Below, in pieces: positions 11,086-20,558 of a stretch of DNA of 64,000 bases (positions within the stretch are counted from its first letter, which is position 1; every line of letters starts with the position of its first letter). The stretch is from Thioalkalivibrio sp. ALJ21. Lineage in GTDB: Bacteria > Pseudomonadota > Gammaproteobacteria > Ectothiorhodospirales > Ectothiorhodospiraceae. The stretch is taken from NCBI RefSeq assembly GCF_000378605.1, contig NZ_KB905156.1, positions 62,001 through 126,000 on the forward strand. Reading direction: 5' to 3'. Made by a program: the position numbers and the translations under genes. The notes under the pieces were generated by a model, which saw only the letters and a program-made list of their open reading frames with translations, made no database searches and was not told the origin of the DNA.

Positions 11086-11819
11086 GCAGCACCGCCGGCC
11101 CCGCAACCACGGATTCGCTACCGCGCCTGGTCGTCCTGATCTCTGGACGCGGCAGCAACCTCGGCGCCCTGATCGAGGCCTGCAACAGTGGCCACATTCA
11201 GGCCCGGATCGTCGGCGTCATCAGCAATCGCCCCGATGCAGGCGGGCTGGCCTACGCGGCACAGCACGCGATCCCCGCACGCGTTCTGAACCACCGCGAC
11301 TACCCTTCTCGCGAGGCCTTCGACGAAGACCTGGCCGATGCAATCGAGGCCTTTGAGCCCGATCTAGTGATCCTGGCCGGCTTCATGCGCATCCTGACCC
11401 CCGGATTCGTCGATCGCTTCACGGGACGGCTGTTGAACATTCACCCCTCCCTGTTGCCGAAGTACCGTGGGCTGGACACACATGCCCGCGCGCTGGCCGA
11501 CGGGGAGGACGAACACGGCGCCAGCGTGCATTTTGTCACCCCCGAACTGGACGGCGGCCCGGTGATCATGCAAGCCCGCGTGCCGGTCCTGCCCGATGAC
11601 ACGCCGGAGAGCCTCGCCACCCGCGTCCAGCGCGCCGAACACCGGCTGTATCCCGAGGTCGTGCGGCGCCTGTGTTCAGGGGAAATTCAGTGGCGCGACC
11701 GCATCGTGACCGGGGACAACACCCCGCTGACGATCCCGCTGCAGCTCGAAACCAATGAGGTAGTACCCGATGTTGAAGCTCCCGAGGAACGGAGCCCTGT
11801 GCCGCGCGACGCGGACTAG
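11082..11819 (+). CDS. purN: PurN, glycinamide ribonucleotide formyltransferase
   Basis: Transfers formyl from 10-formyl-THF to GAR in purine synthesis. The 245-residue protein shows the phosphate-binding loop ISGRGSNL, the catalytic [20 protein letters not shown] with Asn and His, and the Asp in [13 protein letters not shown]. It has about 30 extra C-terminal residues compared with the usual 212. The last 50 bases overlap the next gene in another frame. Confidence 0.96.
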   Translation: MSSTAGPATTDSLPRLVVLISGRGSNLGALIEACNSGHIQARIVGVISNRPDAGGLAYAAQHAIPARVLNHRDYPSREAFDEDLADAIEAFEPDLVILAGFMRILTPGFVDRFTGRLLNIHPSLLPKYRGLDTHARALADGEDEHGASVHFVTPELDGGPVIMQARVPVLPDDTPESLATRVQRAEHRLYPEVVRRLCSGEIQWRDRIVTGDNTPLTIPLQLETNEVVPDVEAPEERSPVPRDAD

Positions 11820-12570
11820 CCTGCTGGCCGCCCTGCTCCTGCTGGGACAGGCCCTGCTGGCGTCCGCTGCCGCCAATGAGCCCCAGGAGGGTCCGCGCCT
11901 GCCGCCATTCACGGCCAGCTACGAGGCCCAGGCCATGGGCAATACCCTGAACGCGCGGATCACCCTGAACCACGAGGATGTACAGACCCGCATGGCCATG
12001 GATGCCCATGTATCCGGCTTCCTGCGGATCCTCGGTCGCTTCGAGCTGAGCCGCGAGGCGCTGATGAACGCCAACGACGTCGGACTGCAGCTGGTCACCT
12101 CGCGCAGCCGCGAGGTGACGCCCCGCCGCGAACGCAAGGTCGAGACGCGCTTCGACTGGGAAGAGGACCGTGCGATCGGACATGTAGACAACGAGCGATT
12201 CGATATCGAGGTTCCCCCGCATACCCTCGACTTCCTCGGCTCGCTGTACTTCATGATGCAGCGCCTGGAAGCGGGCGACCTCGCCAGAGAGGGCGACGGC
12301 GAAACGGTCCAGACCCTGGAGCGCGACCGCCTGCGCGAGTATCGCTTCGAGTACGCCGATACGGAGACGATCGAATCTCCGATGGGGCGTATCGAGACGG
12401 TGCGCGTCGTGCGCAAGAGCCAGGACAGTGACATCGAACTCTCTGCCTGGTTCGCCCCCGACCTCAGCCACCTGCCGGTGCGGTTCGATTACGAGGCTGA
12501 TGGCCGCGTGTTCGAACTGAAGCTGACCCGGCTGGAGTGGCACGACCCGATCATTGACCTGACCGAGTAG
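11770..12570 (+). CDS. DUF3108 exported protein
   Basis: Uncharacterised periplasmic protein of the DUF3108 family, which follows purN in many proteobacteria. The 266-residue product has a signal peptide ([20 protein letters not shown]) and a beta-rich body beginning PFTASYEAQAMGNTL, with MGRIETVRVVRKSQ and a final PVRFDYEADGRVFELKLTRL. The start lies 50 bases inside purN with GAGG about 9 bases upstream, implying translational coupling. Confidence 0.87.
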   Translation: MLKLPRNGALCRATRTSLLAALLLLGQALLASAAANEPQEGPRLPPFTASYEAQAMGNTLNARITLNHEDVQTRMAMDAHVSGFLRILGRFELSREALMNANDVGLQLVTSRSREVTPRRERKVETRFDWEEDRAIGHVDNERFDIEVPPHTLDFLGSLYFMMQRLEAGDLAREGDGETVQTLERDRLREYRFEYADTETIESPMGRIETVRVVRKSQDSDIELSAWFAPDLSHLPVRFDYEADGRVFELKLTRLEWHDPIIDLTE

Positions 12571-12575
12571 ACACC

Positions 12576-13982
12576 ATGAGCGAGACCTTTGACCTGGCCA
12601 TCATCGGAAGTGGCCCCGGGGGCTATCGTGCCGCCGTTCTGGGCGCCCTGCGCGGGCTCAACGTCGTCATCGTCGAAAAGGGCGACTGGGGCGGCTGCTG
12701 CCTCAACCGCGGCTGCGTGCCGAAAAAGGACTGGTACCACACCGCACGCACCGTCGCCGCGCAACGCCACTTCGAGGGCCGCGGCATCAGCGGCAGCCTC
12801 ACGGCCGACATGGACCGCGCCTGGGATCACCAGAAGGAGGTCGTGACCACCGTGCGCGACTCCTACCTGGGCTACATGAAGCACCTGAAGATCCAGTACC
12901 GCCACGGGACTGCCCGCTTCCGCGATGCCGAGACCCTCGAGGTCGCGACGCAGGATGGCAACGAGACCGTCCAGGCCCGCCACACCATCATTGCAACTGG
13001 CGCCACCGCCACCGTGCCAGCCCCGTTCGCGGTCGAGCCCAGCCGCGTACTGACCACCGACATGCTGTTCGACGACAAGCCACCGGCGGGCGAGCGCGTC
13101 GCGATCATCGGTTCCGGCGTGGTCGCCACCGAATTCGCCTGGATCTTCCATCACCTCGGCAAGAAGGTGACCTGGCTGTCGCGCTCCAAGCCCCTGTCTA
13201 CCCAGAAGTTCAGTCCGCAGGCGCTGGGCACGCTGAAGGAGCAGCTGGCCGCGGACGGCATTGAGCCCGTGCGGGTCAAGGGATATGAAAAGGTCGAGAC
13301 CTCCGACAACGACGTGATCATCACCGACAGCGAGGGCAACACCTTCGAGGTTGACTGGGTCCTGCTCGGCACCGGCCGCACCCCGCATACCGAGGGTCTG
13401 AACCTCGACGAGATCGGTGTGAAGACCGACGCCCGCGGCTTCGTGAAGCGCCGCCCCACCCTGCAGACCGATGTCGACAACATCTACGCCATCGGCGATG
13501 TCGCGAGCGAATGGCAGACCGCGAACCACGCGCTGGCCGACGCCACCATCGCGGTGGAGAACATCCAGAACGGCAATACCCGAGAGCAGGACGAACGCTT
13601 CGTGCCGATCGCGATCTACTCCGCGGTGGAGATGGCGCGTCTCGGCATGGACGAGGACGACGCCGAGGACGAGGAACTGGAACCGGCGGTCGGCTTCGCC
13701 GCCTTCGAGACTTCCCCGCGTGCACTGGGCCAGGACGAGCCGGAGGGCTTCGTGCGTCTGATCGGCGACATGGACACCGGCGCCCTGCTGGGTGGCGAGG
13801 TCATCGGCAGCGACGCCGGCGAGCTGATTCACATCCTTTCGCTGGCCCCCGACCGCGACACCGCACTGGCCTGGCTCGCCCGTGGCCAGTGGAACCACCC
13901 CGCCCGCGCCGAGGAGTTCCTCAACGCAACGGAAACCCTCGCGTCGAAGTGGAACCTGAAGTCCGAGATCTTCGGACTTTAG
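12576..13982 (+). CDS. Class I pyridine nucleotide-disulfide oxidoreductase, dihydrolipoamide dehydrogenase-like
   Basis: FAD/NAD(P)H disulfide reductase of 468 residues. It has an N-terminal FAD site GSGPGGYRAA (11-20), redox pair Cys42-Cys47 in GGCCLNRGCVPKK, NAD(P) site IIGSGVVATEFAW, second FAD motif YAIGDVASEW, and a C-terminal His441-Glu446 pair in NHPARAEE replacing the usual HPTxSE. An extra cysteine (Cys41) precedes the redox pair and an acidic insert (DEDDAEDEELE) lies in the dimer domain. It follows DUF3108 by 5 bases and is not next to any 2-oxoacid dehydrogenase, so the partner disulfide (lipoyl protein or small thiol) is unknown. Confidence 0.82.
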   Translation: MSETFDLAIIGSGPGGYRAAVLGALRGLNVVIVEKGDWGGCCLNRGCVPKKDWYHTARTVAAQRHFEGRGISGSLTADMDRAWDHQKEVVTTVRDSYLGYMKHLKIQYRHGTARFRDAETLEVATQDGNETVQARHTIIATGATATVPAPFAVEPSRVLTTDMLFDDKPPAGERVAIIGSGVVATEFAWIFHHLGKKVTWLSRSKPLSTQKFSPQALGTLKEQLAADGIEPVRVKGYEKVETSDNDVIITDSEGNTFEVDWVLLGTGRTPHTEGLNLDEIGVKTDARGFVKRRPTLQTDVDNIYAIGDVASEWQTANHALADATIAVENIQNGNTREQDERFVPIAIYSAVEMARLGMDEDDAEDEELEPAVGFAAFETSPRALGQDEPEGFVRLIGDMDTGALLGGEVIGSDAGELIHILSLAPDRDTALAWLARGQWNHPARAEEFLNATETLASKWNLKSEIFGL

Positions 13983-14017
13983 CGGGCGCTCACGTTACAG
14001 GGGTGGGCCCCGTCGGG

Positions 14018-16432
14018 TCATGACGACCCGGCTTGCCCCTGCTCGCGCACGACCGCGTCCTCGAATGCTTCGACGGGCATGGCGCGATGGAACAAAAAGC
14101 CCTGGAAACAATGACACCCATGGCGCAGCAGGAATGCCCGCTGCCCCTCGGTTTCCACGCCTTCGGCGATGAGTTCCAGCCCCATCTGCTGCGCAATCGC
14201 AGCGATCGTGGCGACGATATTGGCGTCGTCGATGTTCGTCTCGAGGTCCCGTACGAAAGAGCGGTCAATCTTCAAGATGTCCAGCGGCAGGCGCTTGAGA
14301 TACCCGAGTGACGAGTAGCCAGTGCCGAAGTCGTCCAGGGCTAGGTGCACACCCAGCGCACGCAGAGCCTCAAGGTTCGCGAAAAGGGTCTCGGTCGCCT
14401 CGGCCATCACACTCTCGGTCACCTCGATCTGCAGCACCGAGGGATCCACACCGTACTCGCGCAATAACCCGCGCACCTCGTCCGCCAGGCGGCTCTGGCG
14501 CAGGTGGTGTGGCGACAGGTTCACCGATATCGGCCGGCCTGCCAGCCGCGGGTCCGCCTGCCAGCGACCCAGCGTGGAACAGGCCTGGCGCAGGGCGAGG
14601 CGTCCAATCTCCACGATCTGGCCGCTATGTTCCGCAACGGGGATAAATTCGCCCGGCGAAACCCAGCTGCCGTCCGCGCGTGGCCAGCGCATCAATGCCT
14701 CTGCCCCGGTGATGCGTCCATGCTGGTCTACCTGGGGCTGCAGGTGGATCAGTAACTGCCCCTGCTCCAGCGCCTGGCGCAGACTGCGCTCCAGTTCCGC
14801 CTCGCGCTGCAATAGCTGCTGCATCTCGGGATCGTAGAATCGGACTCCATTGCGGCCCTGGCGCTTGGCCTGGTACATCGCAAAATCGGCCTGCTTGAGC
14901 AATTCCTCCGGGGTATCGCCGGTCTGCGGAAACACCGTAATGCCGAGACTCCCGGAGGTTGCGTGTTCGATACCGTCGATGGTCACCGGCTGGTTTAGCG
15001 CTTCCAGGAGGTCCCCTGCCACCCCGCGCGCATCCACCGCGGCCTGATCGCGATCTGCGGAGAGCGCCTCCAGCAGGATAACGAACTCGTCACCCCCCAG
15101 CCGCGCAACGATGTCCTGGGCCCGCAGACGCTCCGTAAACCGCCGTGCAATAGCCTGAAGCAACTGATCCCCGGCCGAGTGCCCACAGGTGTCGTTCAAT
15201 GTCTTGAAGTTGTCCAGGTCCAGCAGCAGCAGCGCCGCGTGCTCGCCAGTTCGCCGTGCTGCGTGGATCGCATGTTCCAGATGTTCCAGCAGCAACCGCC
15301 GGTTGGGCAGATCGGTCAGCGCATCACGAAACGCGAGGCGCGCATTCTCTTCCTCGATTTCCAGCATGCGTTTGAGGCCCTGGGACATGGAACTCGTGGC
15401 CTCCTGCAGGCTGGCGACCTCGGATACACGGGAATGTGCGGGCGGTTCCTGCGGAAAGTGTCCCTGACCAATCGCCTCCAGCGTATCGACTGCCTGGCGC
15501 AACGGCCGCAGGGTACGGCCCAGCCAGTAGAACAACCCGATGGCGATCAATCCAAAGACGGCCAGAGCCGAGGCATAGGTGACGGCGTTGATCCGGTCCT
15601 GCGTCCGCACCGACGCGGTGATATCACGCACGAGTACTGCATTGGCCCGTGGCTCGTCCGCGCCGTAAGGCGTCAACGGCAGATGGACGACCTGGAAGGC
15701 ATGGCCATCCCGCCGGACACGAGTCGCCGCGGGCCCTTCGTGCCAGACCCCGCCCAAGGGCAGTGCCACCTGCGCCGGCGCGGTCCTGCCCAGGACATGT
15801 TCCCGGTCCAGAAGCGCGGCCTGCCCCTGGCTCGCCTGCGCCAGCGACCGCAGGGCCACGCCGGACAGGTCGCGAAGCAGCACCACGACCCCCAACGGCT
15901 GCCCGGCCCGGTAGATCGGCACTACGAGCCCGGCATACAGGGTGTGCCCCGGGACATGATGCAGGCCTTCGCGAAACCGGCCGTCTTCCAGGGCGGCCTC
16001 GGCCAGCATGAGGAGCGGCTCGTCGCGCGGGTCCGAATCGAAACGCAGTTGCCCGCCACGGTCCAGCACCACGATACGATCGGCGACACCCGCCGCCCGC
16101 AAGCGATTGTCCAGAGGTGCCGCATACGGGCCCACGGCCTCCTCATTCGCCAGCGCATCGGCCAGATCCTCGTTGCGCGTCACCGAGGTGATTTCGGAAC
16201 GTAGACGCTGGTGTTCGTTCTCCAGCGTCTGGTTCCACACCGCCGTCTGCCCCTCTATCCCCAAGCGATCGAAACGCTGCTCGGCCTGCCCCATCGCAAG
16301 CTGCGCACCCACGATAATCGCTGCAGCCAGCACCAGCAGGCTGCCGAACATCACCAGCATCAGGATGGTACGCAGGGACCAGCGGCGTGCAGACCGAGCG
16401 GGCGGCCGCCGGCTACTCGAATGGATAGCCAT
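14018..16432 (-). CDS. Membrane-bound sensor with GGDEF and EAL domains
   Basis: Predicted c-di-GMP synthesis/degradation protein, 804 residues. Order: TM1 (about 20-42), a periplasmic sensor of some 230 residues, TM2 (ASALAVFGLIAIGLFYW), HAMP-like linker, GGDEF domain with intact RLGGDEFVILL and an inhibitory I-site RAQD five residues before it, then EAL with GAEALMRW, NLSPHHL, EVTES, DDFGTGYSS, LKIDRSF, AEGVE and QGFLF, all catalytic positions present. The ATG start ([14 protein letters not shown]) lies inside the 3' end of the upstream rhodanese gene. Whether it acts as cyclase, phosphodiesterase or both cannot be told. Confidence 0.9.
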   Translation of the reverse strand: MAIHSSSRRPPARSARRWSLRTILMLVMFGSLLVLAAAIIVGAQLAMGQAEQRFDRLGIEGQTAVWNQTLENEHQRLRSEITSVTRNEDLADALANEEAVGPYAAPLDNRLRAAGVADRIVVLDRGGQLRFDSDPRDEPLLMLAEAALEDGRFREGLHHVPGHTLYAGLVVPIYRAGQPLGVVVLLRDLSGVALRSLAQASQGQAALLDREHVLGRTAPAQVALPLGGVWHEGPAATRVRRDGHAFQVVHLPLTPYGADEPRANAVLVRDITASVRTQDRINAVTYASALAVFGLIAIGLFYWLGRTLRPLRQAVDTLEAIGQGHFPQEPPAHSRVSEVASLQEATSSMSQGLKRMLEIEEENARLAFRDALTDLPNRRLLLEHLEHAIHAARRTGEHAALLLLDLDNFKTLNDTCGHSAGDQLLQAIARRFTERLRAQDIVARLGGDEFVILLEALSADRDQAAVDARGVAGDLLEALNQPVTIDGIEHATSGSLGITVFPQTGDTPEELLKQADFAMYQAKRQGRNGVRFYDPEMQQLLQREAELERSLRQALEQGQLLIHLQPQVDQHGRITGAEALMRWPRADGSWVSPGEFIPVAEHSGQIVEIGRLALRQACSTLGRWQADPRLAGRPISVNLSPHHLRQSRLADEVRGLLREYGVDPSVLQIEVTESVMAEATETLFANLEALRALGVHLALDDFGTGYSSLGYLKRLPLDILKIDRSFVRDLETNIDDANIVATIAAIAQQMGLELIAEGVETEGQRAFLLRHGCHCFQGFLFHRAMPVEAFEDAVVREQGQAGSS

Positions 16433-16868
16433 AGCGGATCCATTCCGGGTAGCCACCCGGGAAGTAGTGGACGCGGGTGAAGCCCCACTCCTGGGCCCGC
16501 CGCGCGGCGGCCTCGGTGCGCCAGCAATCGCGTTCGTTGCAGTAGACCACCACGGGCTGGTCGGTACCGCCCACGACATCGAGTAGGCGCTCCCGGGTAA
16601 AGCGATTCCGCGGGTCGTCGTGGTCCCGCATGATGGTCAGATTGACGGCACCCGGGATGCGCCCGGCCTCGAAATCGCTCGGCAGGCGGGTATCAACAAA
16701 GGGGACACCCTCGCGAAAGCGCAGCCAGGCGCCATCCGCGCCGATCAACTCGGTACCAGGGATCGAGTCAGGTGCGCGGTAGGGCTCTTCTGCGCCCGGC
16801 GTGCCCGCCAGGACACCCGAGAGCAGCGCAATGACACCCAATCTGTACAACCCTGCCCCAACCATCAT
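16413..16868 (-). CDS. Exported single-domain rhodanese with a CW-type active loop
   Basis: Sulfurtransferase-fold protein of 151 residues with a signal peptide ([17 protein letters not shown]). The body holds [21 protein letters not shown] and the active loop [20 protein letters not shown]. The loop has Cys-Trp rather than the usual CxxGxRS form and resembles the CXXCW rhodanese family associated with PQQ-dependent oxidation; assignment to that family is tentative. It overlaps the GGDEF/EAL gene downstream by 20 bases. The substrate is unknown. Confidence 0.78.
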   Translation of the reverse strand: MMVGAGLYRLGVIALLSGVLAGTPGAEEPYRAPDSIPGTELIGADGAWLRFREGVPFVDTRLPSDFEAGRIPGAVNLTIMRDHDDPRNRFTRERLLDVVGGTDQPVVVYCNERDCWRTEAAARRAQEWGFTRVHYFPGGYPEWIRYGYPFE

Positions 16869-16963
16869 GCCCCCGAACCACCCCGTTGCGATGCCGCATC
16901 GACTGCATCGACAACCAGAAAGATATCAGTCCGGAGCAGGTTATGCCGGGGGTTCCGAAGCGA

Positions 16964-18478
<1,515 letters not shown>

Positions 18479-18509
18479 GGCCGGAACGATAGCACGGCGC
18501 GAATCATGC

Positions 18510-18539
18510 TTGTCTCGATTACGCGCCAGTCGGTATCCT
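18510..18539 (+). promoter_or_regulatory. Possible sigma-70 promoter of rpiA
   Basis: In the ilvA-rpiA divergent gap a TTGTCT is followed after 18 bases by TATCCT, each matching four of six consensus positions. It is about 36 bases before the rpiA ATG. This is a weak call from spacing and context alone. Confidence 0.35.
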
Positions 18540-18574
18540 CGCTGGGTTATGGACATCACAGACGAGACAGCGTA

Positions 18575-19234
18575 ATGACTCAGGACGAAATGAAGAAGGC
18601 GGTCGCCGAGGCCGCGCTCGAGCGCATCGAAAGTGGCTGGATCGTGGGGGTCGGTACCGGCTCGACCGCGAACTACTTCATCGATGCCCTGGCCGGGATC
18701 AAGGGCAAGATCGACGGCGCGGTGGCCTCCAGCGAAGCCAGCGCGGAGCGCCTGCGCGGCCACGGGATCGAGGTCCTGGATCTGAACTCCGCCGGCCCGC
18801 TGCCCATCTACGTCGACGGGGCCGACGAGGCGACGCGCCACCTGCACCTGACCAAGGGTGGGGGCGGCGCGCTGACCCGCGAGAAGATCGTCGCGGCGGC
18901 CTCGAAGACCTTCGTCTGCGTCGTCGACGAGACCAAGGTCGTGGATTACCTGGGGGCCTTCCCGCTGCCGGTCGAGGTGATTCCGATGGCGCGCAGCCAC
19001 GTGGCCCGTGCGCTTTCGAAGCTGGGCGGCAATCCGGAACTGCGCGAGGGCTTCAAGACCGACAACGGCAACGTCATCCTGGACGTGCACAATCTGCGCA
19101 TCATGAACCCGGTGGAGCTGGAGTCCGAGCTGGACCACATCGCCGGCGTGGTGACCAACGGCCTGTTCGCCCGCCGACCGGCGGATGTAATGCTGGTCGG
19201 CTCGCCCTCTGGCGTCGAGGAAATGACCGCCTAG
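18575..19234 (+). CDS. rpiA: RpiA, ribose-5-phosphate isomerase A
   Basis: Interconverts ribose-5-phosphate and ribulose-5-phosphate in the pentose phosphate pathway. Starts [16 protein letters not shown] and has 219 residues, the same as E. coli RpiA. Motifs: [54 protein letters not shown], and GNVILDVHN. Its TAG stop shares one base with the GTG of the next gene. The huge in-frame extension to 16886 is an ilvA shadow. Confidence 0.97.
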   Translation: MTQDEMKKAVAEAALERIESGWIVGVGTGSTANYFIDALAGIKGKIDGAVASSEASAERLRGHGIEVLDLNSAGPLPIYVDGADEATRHLHLTKGGGGALTREKIVAAASKTFVCVVDETKVVDYLGAFPLPVEVIPMARSHVARALSKLGGNPELREGFKTDNGNVILDVHNLRIMNPVELESELDHIAGVVTNGLFARRPADVMLVGSPSGVEEMTA

Positions 19235-19443
19235 TGAGCGAGACCGGCAAGTGGCTGATCGTCATCGGCGGGCTGATCGTTCTGATCGGCCTGCTCTGGC
19301 CCTGGCTGGGCAAGGTCCCCTGGGGTCGTCTGCCGGGCGACATCGTGATCGAACGCGAAAATGCCCGCTTCTATTTCCCGATCACGACGATGATCATCGT
19401 AAGCGTGGTGATCTCGATTATTCTCGCGCTGTTTCGGCGTTAG
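19234..19443 (+). CDS. DUF2905 small membrane protein
   Basis: A 69-residue protein with two membrane helices (WLIVIGGLIVLIGLLWPWL and TTMIIVSVVISIILALF) and the family motif LPGDIVIERENARFYFPI between them. Initiation is at a GTG overlapping the rpiA stop by one base. A strong terminator follows. Function of DUF2905 is unknown. Confidence 0.88.
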   Translation: MSETGKWLIVIGGLIVLIGLLWPWLGKVPWGRLPGDIVIERENARFYFPITTMIIVSVVISIILALFRR

Positions 19444-19452
19444 CCACGCAAC

Positions 19453-19482
19453 AAAAAGGCCGGGGATGTCCCCGGCCTTTTT
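19453..19482. terminator. Bidirectional intrinsic terminator
   Basis: A 14-bp stem (AAAAAGGCCGGGGA paired with its complement) around a 2-base loop, with A and T runs on both sides, sits between the convergent DUF2905 and tandem-rhodanese genes and can terminate in both directions. Confidence 0.9.
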
Positions 19483-19522
19483 GTTTGTGAGAGCCCTGCA
19501 AGGCGGCTCCCGGCCACAATCG

Positions 19523-20359
19523 CTAGCGCGCCATGACCTCGTCGTAGAAGCGCTGCAGGCCGCCTTCCAGGAAGTAGTAGTCATCCACCCCGCGTTCTTC
19601 CAGGTGGTACTGCAGCCAGCGAGCCTGCTGCCCGTACTGGTCGAAGATCAGCAGGGTCTGCTCGTTGCGCCGGGCCTGGTCCACGATACGGTCCAGGGCG
19701 CTGATGTCCGACAGGGGCGCTCCGACCTCGCGGCCGCCAAACAGCGAGATCTCGTCGCGTTCGCCGCGGCTGCGGATATCCACAACGACGACATCCTCAC
19801 CCTGGCGGGCGCGCCGGGAGAACGCGTCGGCCGCCAGCACGCGGGCCTCGAAGGCGTCCTCGCTGATCAGCTCGTCCTCGGCCTCGTTGGCCGGCTCGCC
19901 ACGGAAACGGGCCAGCCCCGGGTAGCGCTCGACCCAATCCTGCATCCCGGCGTCATAGGCCTGGGCCGAGGCCACGCCGAGCTCGTTGGCGCGCGCCGCT
20001 GCGCGATAGCCGGCGTAGCTCTGGCGTCCGTTGCAGTAGAACACGAGCGGGCTGCCGTGTTCCTCTTCCAGCGCCAGGATCTGCTGATCGAAGTCTTCGC
20101 TGTCGATATCGACGTGATGAGCGCCCTCGATATGCAGGATGTCGTATTCCAGCCGGGGGCGAACGTCGACCACGGTGGAGCCCGACAACTGGCCGCGCAG
20201 ATCGAACAGATCTACCGCCTCGACGCCAAAGCGTTCATAGAGCGGGCGGCCAGGGAATTCCACAAAAGGTTGCTGGGCCGAGGCCACGATGGGGGCTCCG
20301 GCCAGACTCAGGCACAGGGCCACCAGGGCCACTCGGGGGCGAGCGAAACGAACGATCAT
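19523..20359 (-). CDS. Exported tandem rhodanese-domain protein
   Basis: A 278-residue periplasmic protein with signal peptide (VALVALCLSLAGAPIVASAQ) and two rhodanese-like domains. The first (about 35-150) has the DVRPRLEYDILHIEGA signature and a complete active loop FYCNGRQSYAGYRAA. The second (about 165-278) has DIRSRGERDE but its loop reads LIFDQYGQQARWLQYHL, with Asp where the catalytic Cys should be. The second domain is therefore probably non-catalytic. Start chosen at MIVRFARPRVALV; the extension to 20497 is unsupported. Confidence 0.85.
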   Translation of the reverse strand: MIVRFARPRVALVALCLSLAGAPIVASAQQPFVEFPGRPLYERFGVEAVDLFDLRGQLSGSTVVDVRPRLEYDILHIEGAHHVDIDSEDFDQQILALEEEHGSPLVFYCNGRQSYAGYRAAARANELGVASAQAYDAGMQDWVERYPGLARFRGEPANEAEDELISEDAFEARVLAADAFSRRARQGEDVVVVDIRSRGERDEISLFGGREVGAPLSDISALDRIVDQARRNEQTLLIFDQYGQQARWLQYHLEERGVDDYYFLEGGLQRFYDEVMAR

Positions 20360-20558
20360 GCGAACTCCCTTGGTTGACGATGGGCGTCCGCGAACTGCGG
20401 CCCACGAATCGCCCTTTAGCCCTCCGGGTCCCGACCCGGAACGCACATCCCGCGATGCACGTTCTGGCAGGGTACCCGGTTGCCCGATTGTAGCCAACCA
20501 TACGCGGCTTTCCAGGCGCGGGCCTTGCCGCCCATCCTGGCGCCGCGCCGTCGCCCCC

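Noticed and set aside
12489-13898. 469-residue minus-strand frame opposite the flavoprotein gene
   Set aside because: Shadow of the disulfide reductase, which has all expected cofactor motifs on the plus strand.
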